Shown here: in pieces, positions 63,701-64,000 of the stretch
Layout of the letters: each line of letters opens with the position of its first letter
Numbering within the stretch: position 1 is the stretch's first letter
NCBI RefSeq assembly: GCF_020881035.1
Contig: NZ_JAJITC010000002.1
Location: 434,001-498,000 of the forward strand
Origin: Paraburkholderia translucens
GTDB lineage: Bacteria; Pseudomonadota; Gammaproteobacteria; Burkholderiales; Burkholderiaceae
Direction: 5' to 3'
DNA length: 64,000 nt
Notes under the pieces: model-generated
The model's input: only the letters and a program-made list of their open reading frames with translations
What the model was told of the DNA's origin: nothing
Databases searched by the model: none
Translations under genes and position numbers: made by a program

Positions 63701-64000
63701 ATGAGCGAAACACACGCCTCTTCTTCCCCGATCGACGCGGCATCCGGCGAGCCATTGAGCAGCCCGTTCCGGGTCGCCGCGCTGCAGATGGTCAGCACGC
63801 CGGATCGCGAGCGCAATCTCGCCGATGCGGAGCGCCTGATCGCCGAAGCCGCCGCCGATGGCGCGCAACTCGTGCTGCTGCCCGAATATTTCTGCTTCAT
63901 GGGTTTCAAGGACACCGACAAGCTCGCCGTGCGCGAGCCGTATCGGGACGGTCCGATCCAGCGCTTTCTCGCCGACGCCGCGCGCCGTCACCGCATCTGG
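63701..64000 (+). CDS. Carbon-nitrogen hydrolase (nitrilase superfamily), N-terminal 100 residues
   Basis: Begins ATG 63701 and runs off the right edge at a complete codon. FRVAALQMVSTPDRERNLADAERLIAEAAADGAQLVLLPEYFCFMGFKDTD is the N-terminus of the family, with the catalytic Glu in LLPEYF. The Lys and Cys of the triad lie beyond the window. Possible NIT1/deaminated-glutathione amidase type. It lies about 200 bp after yhdP on the same strand. Confidence 0.9.
   Translation, partial: MSETHASSSPIDAASGEPLSSPFRVAALQMVSTPDRERNLADAERLIAEAAADGAQLVLLPEYFCFMGFKDTDKLAVREPYRDGPIQRFLADAARRHRIW

Overview
The window is a 64-kb piece of a high-G+C betaproteobacterial chromosome, most likely Burkholderia or Paraburkholderia. 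This is inferred from gene content and order: ybgC-tolQRA-tolB-pal-cpoB, pcnB-folK-dgk-panB, hrcA with hemH, nadK and recN, grpE-dnaK-dnaJ, glyA-nrdR and mutL-miaA. Codon use is strongly G/C-ending. No phage, insertion sequence, rRNA or CRISPR array was seen. One tRNA gene (tRNA-Lys, TTT) is present.

Layout. 1-493: 5' end of a low-G+C membrane protein, probably an O-antigen ligase or polymerase, running off the left edge. 942-7337: small-molecule metabolism and accessory genes (PLP aminotransferase, D-2-hydroxyacid dehydrogenase, crotonase, SRPBCC protein, MFS exporter, unknowns). 7501-14814: a secreted propeller-like protein, homogentisate dioxygenase with a broken fumarylacetoacetase remnant beside it, a degenerate EAL protein, an IclR regulator divergent from glutaryl-CoA dehydrogenase, and a 1-Cys-type peroxiredoxin. 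15159-16524: three small envelope proteins (DUF883, YqjE-like, DUF3318-like). 16572-19401: a tightly overlapping type IV minor pilin operon (fimT-pilV-pilW-pilX-pilE order). 19614-21651: nrdR and glyA, the latter behind a sequence I read as a ZTP (pfl) riboswitch. 22854-28382: complete Tol-Pal operon, then a terminator and tRNA-Lys with a near-consensus promoter. 28643-32289: a looser accessory stretch (cytochrome b561, large lipoprotein, small hypothetical). 32290-45731: MscS channel, DedA protein, mutL, miaA, purM/hda, HAD phosphatase, pcnB, folK, deoxynucleoside kinase, panB and a fused pabB-pabC. 45750-53228: heat-shock block dnaJ, dnaK, grpE, hslR, hemH, hrcA, all on the minus strand, with a very good sigma-32 promoter before grpE. 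53439-64000: nadK, recN, glnE, the giant AsmA-like YhdP, and the start of a nitrilase-family gene.

How the parts fit. Folate and one-carbon metabolism recurs (glyA under a ZTP switch, folK, pabBC, purM, panB), as do envelope integrity (Tol-Pal, YhdP, DedA, MscS, DUF883 group) and protein or DNA quality control (DnaK system, HslR, MutL, RecN, Hda). The most notable non-coding observations are the riboswitch before glyA, the sigma-32 promoter before grpE, the fahA remnant after hmgA, several strong palindromes at divergent promoters, and a repeated arrangement in which a -10-like hexamer sits 6-8 nt before an ATG that lacks a Shine-Dalgarno sequence (mutL, ybgC, hrcA, nadK, HAD gene), suggesting leaderless mRNAs. 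No clearly new multi-gene system was found.
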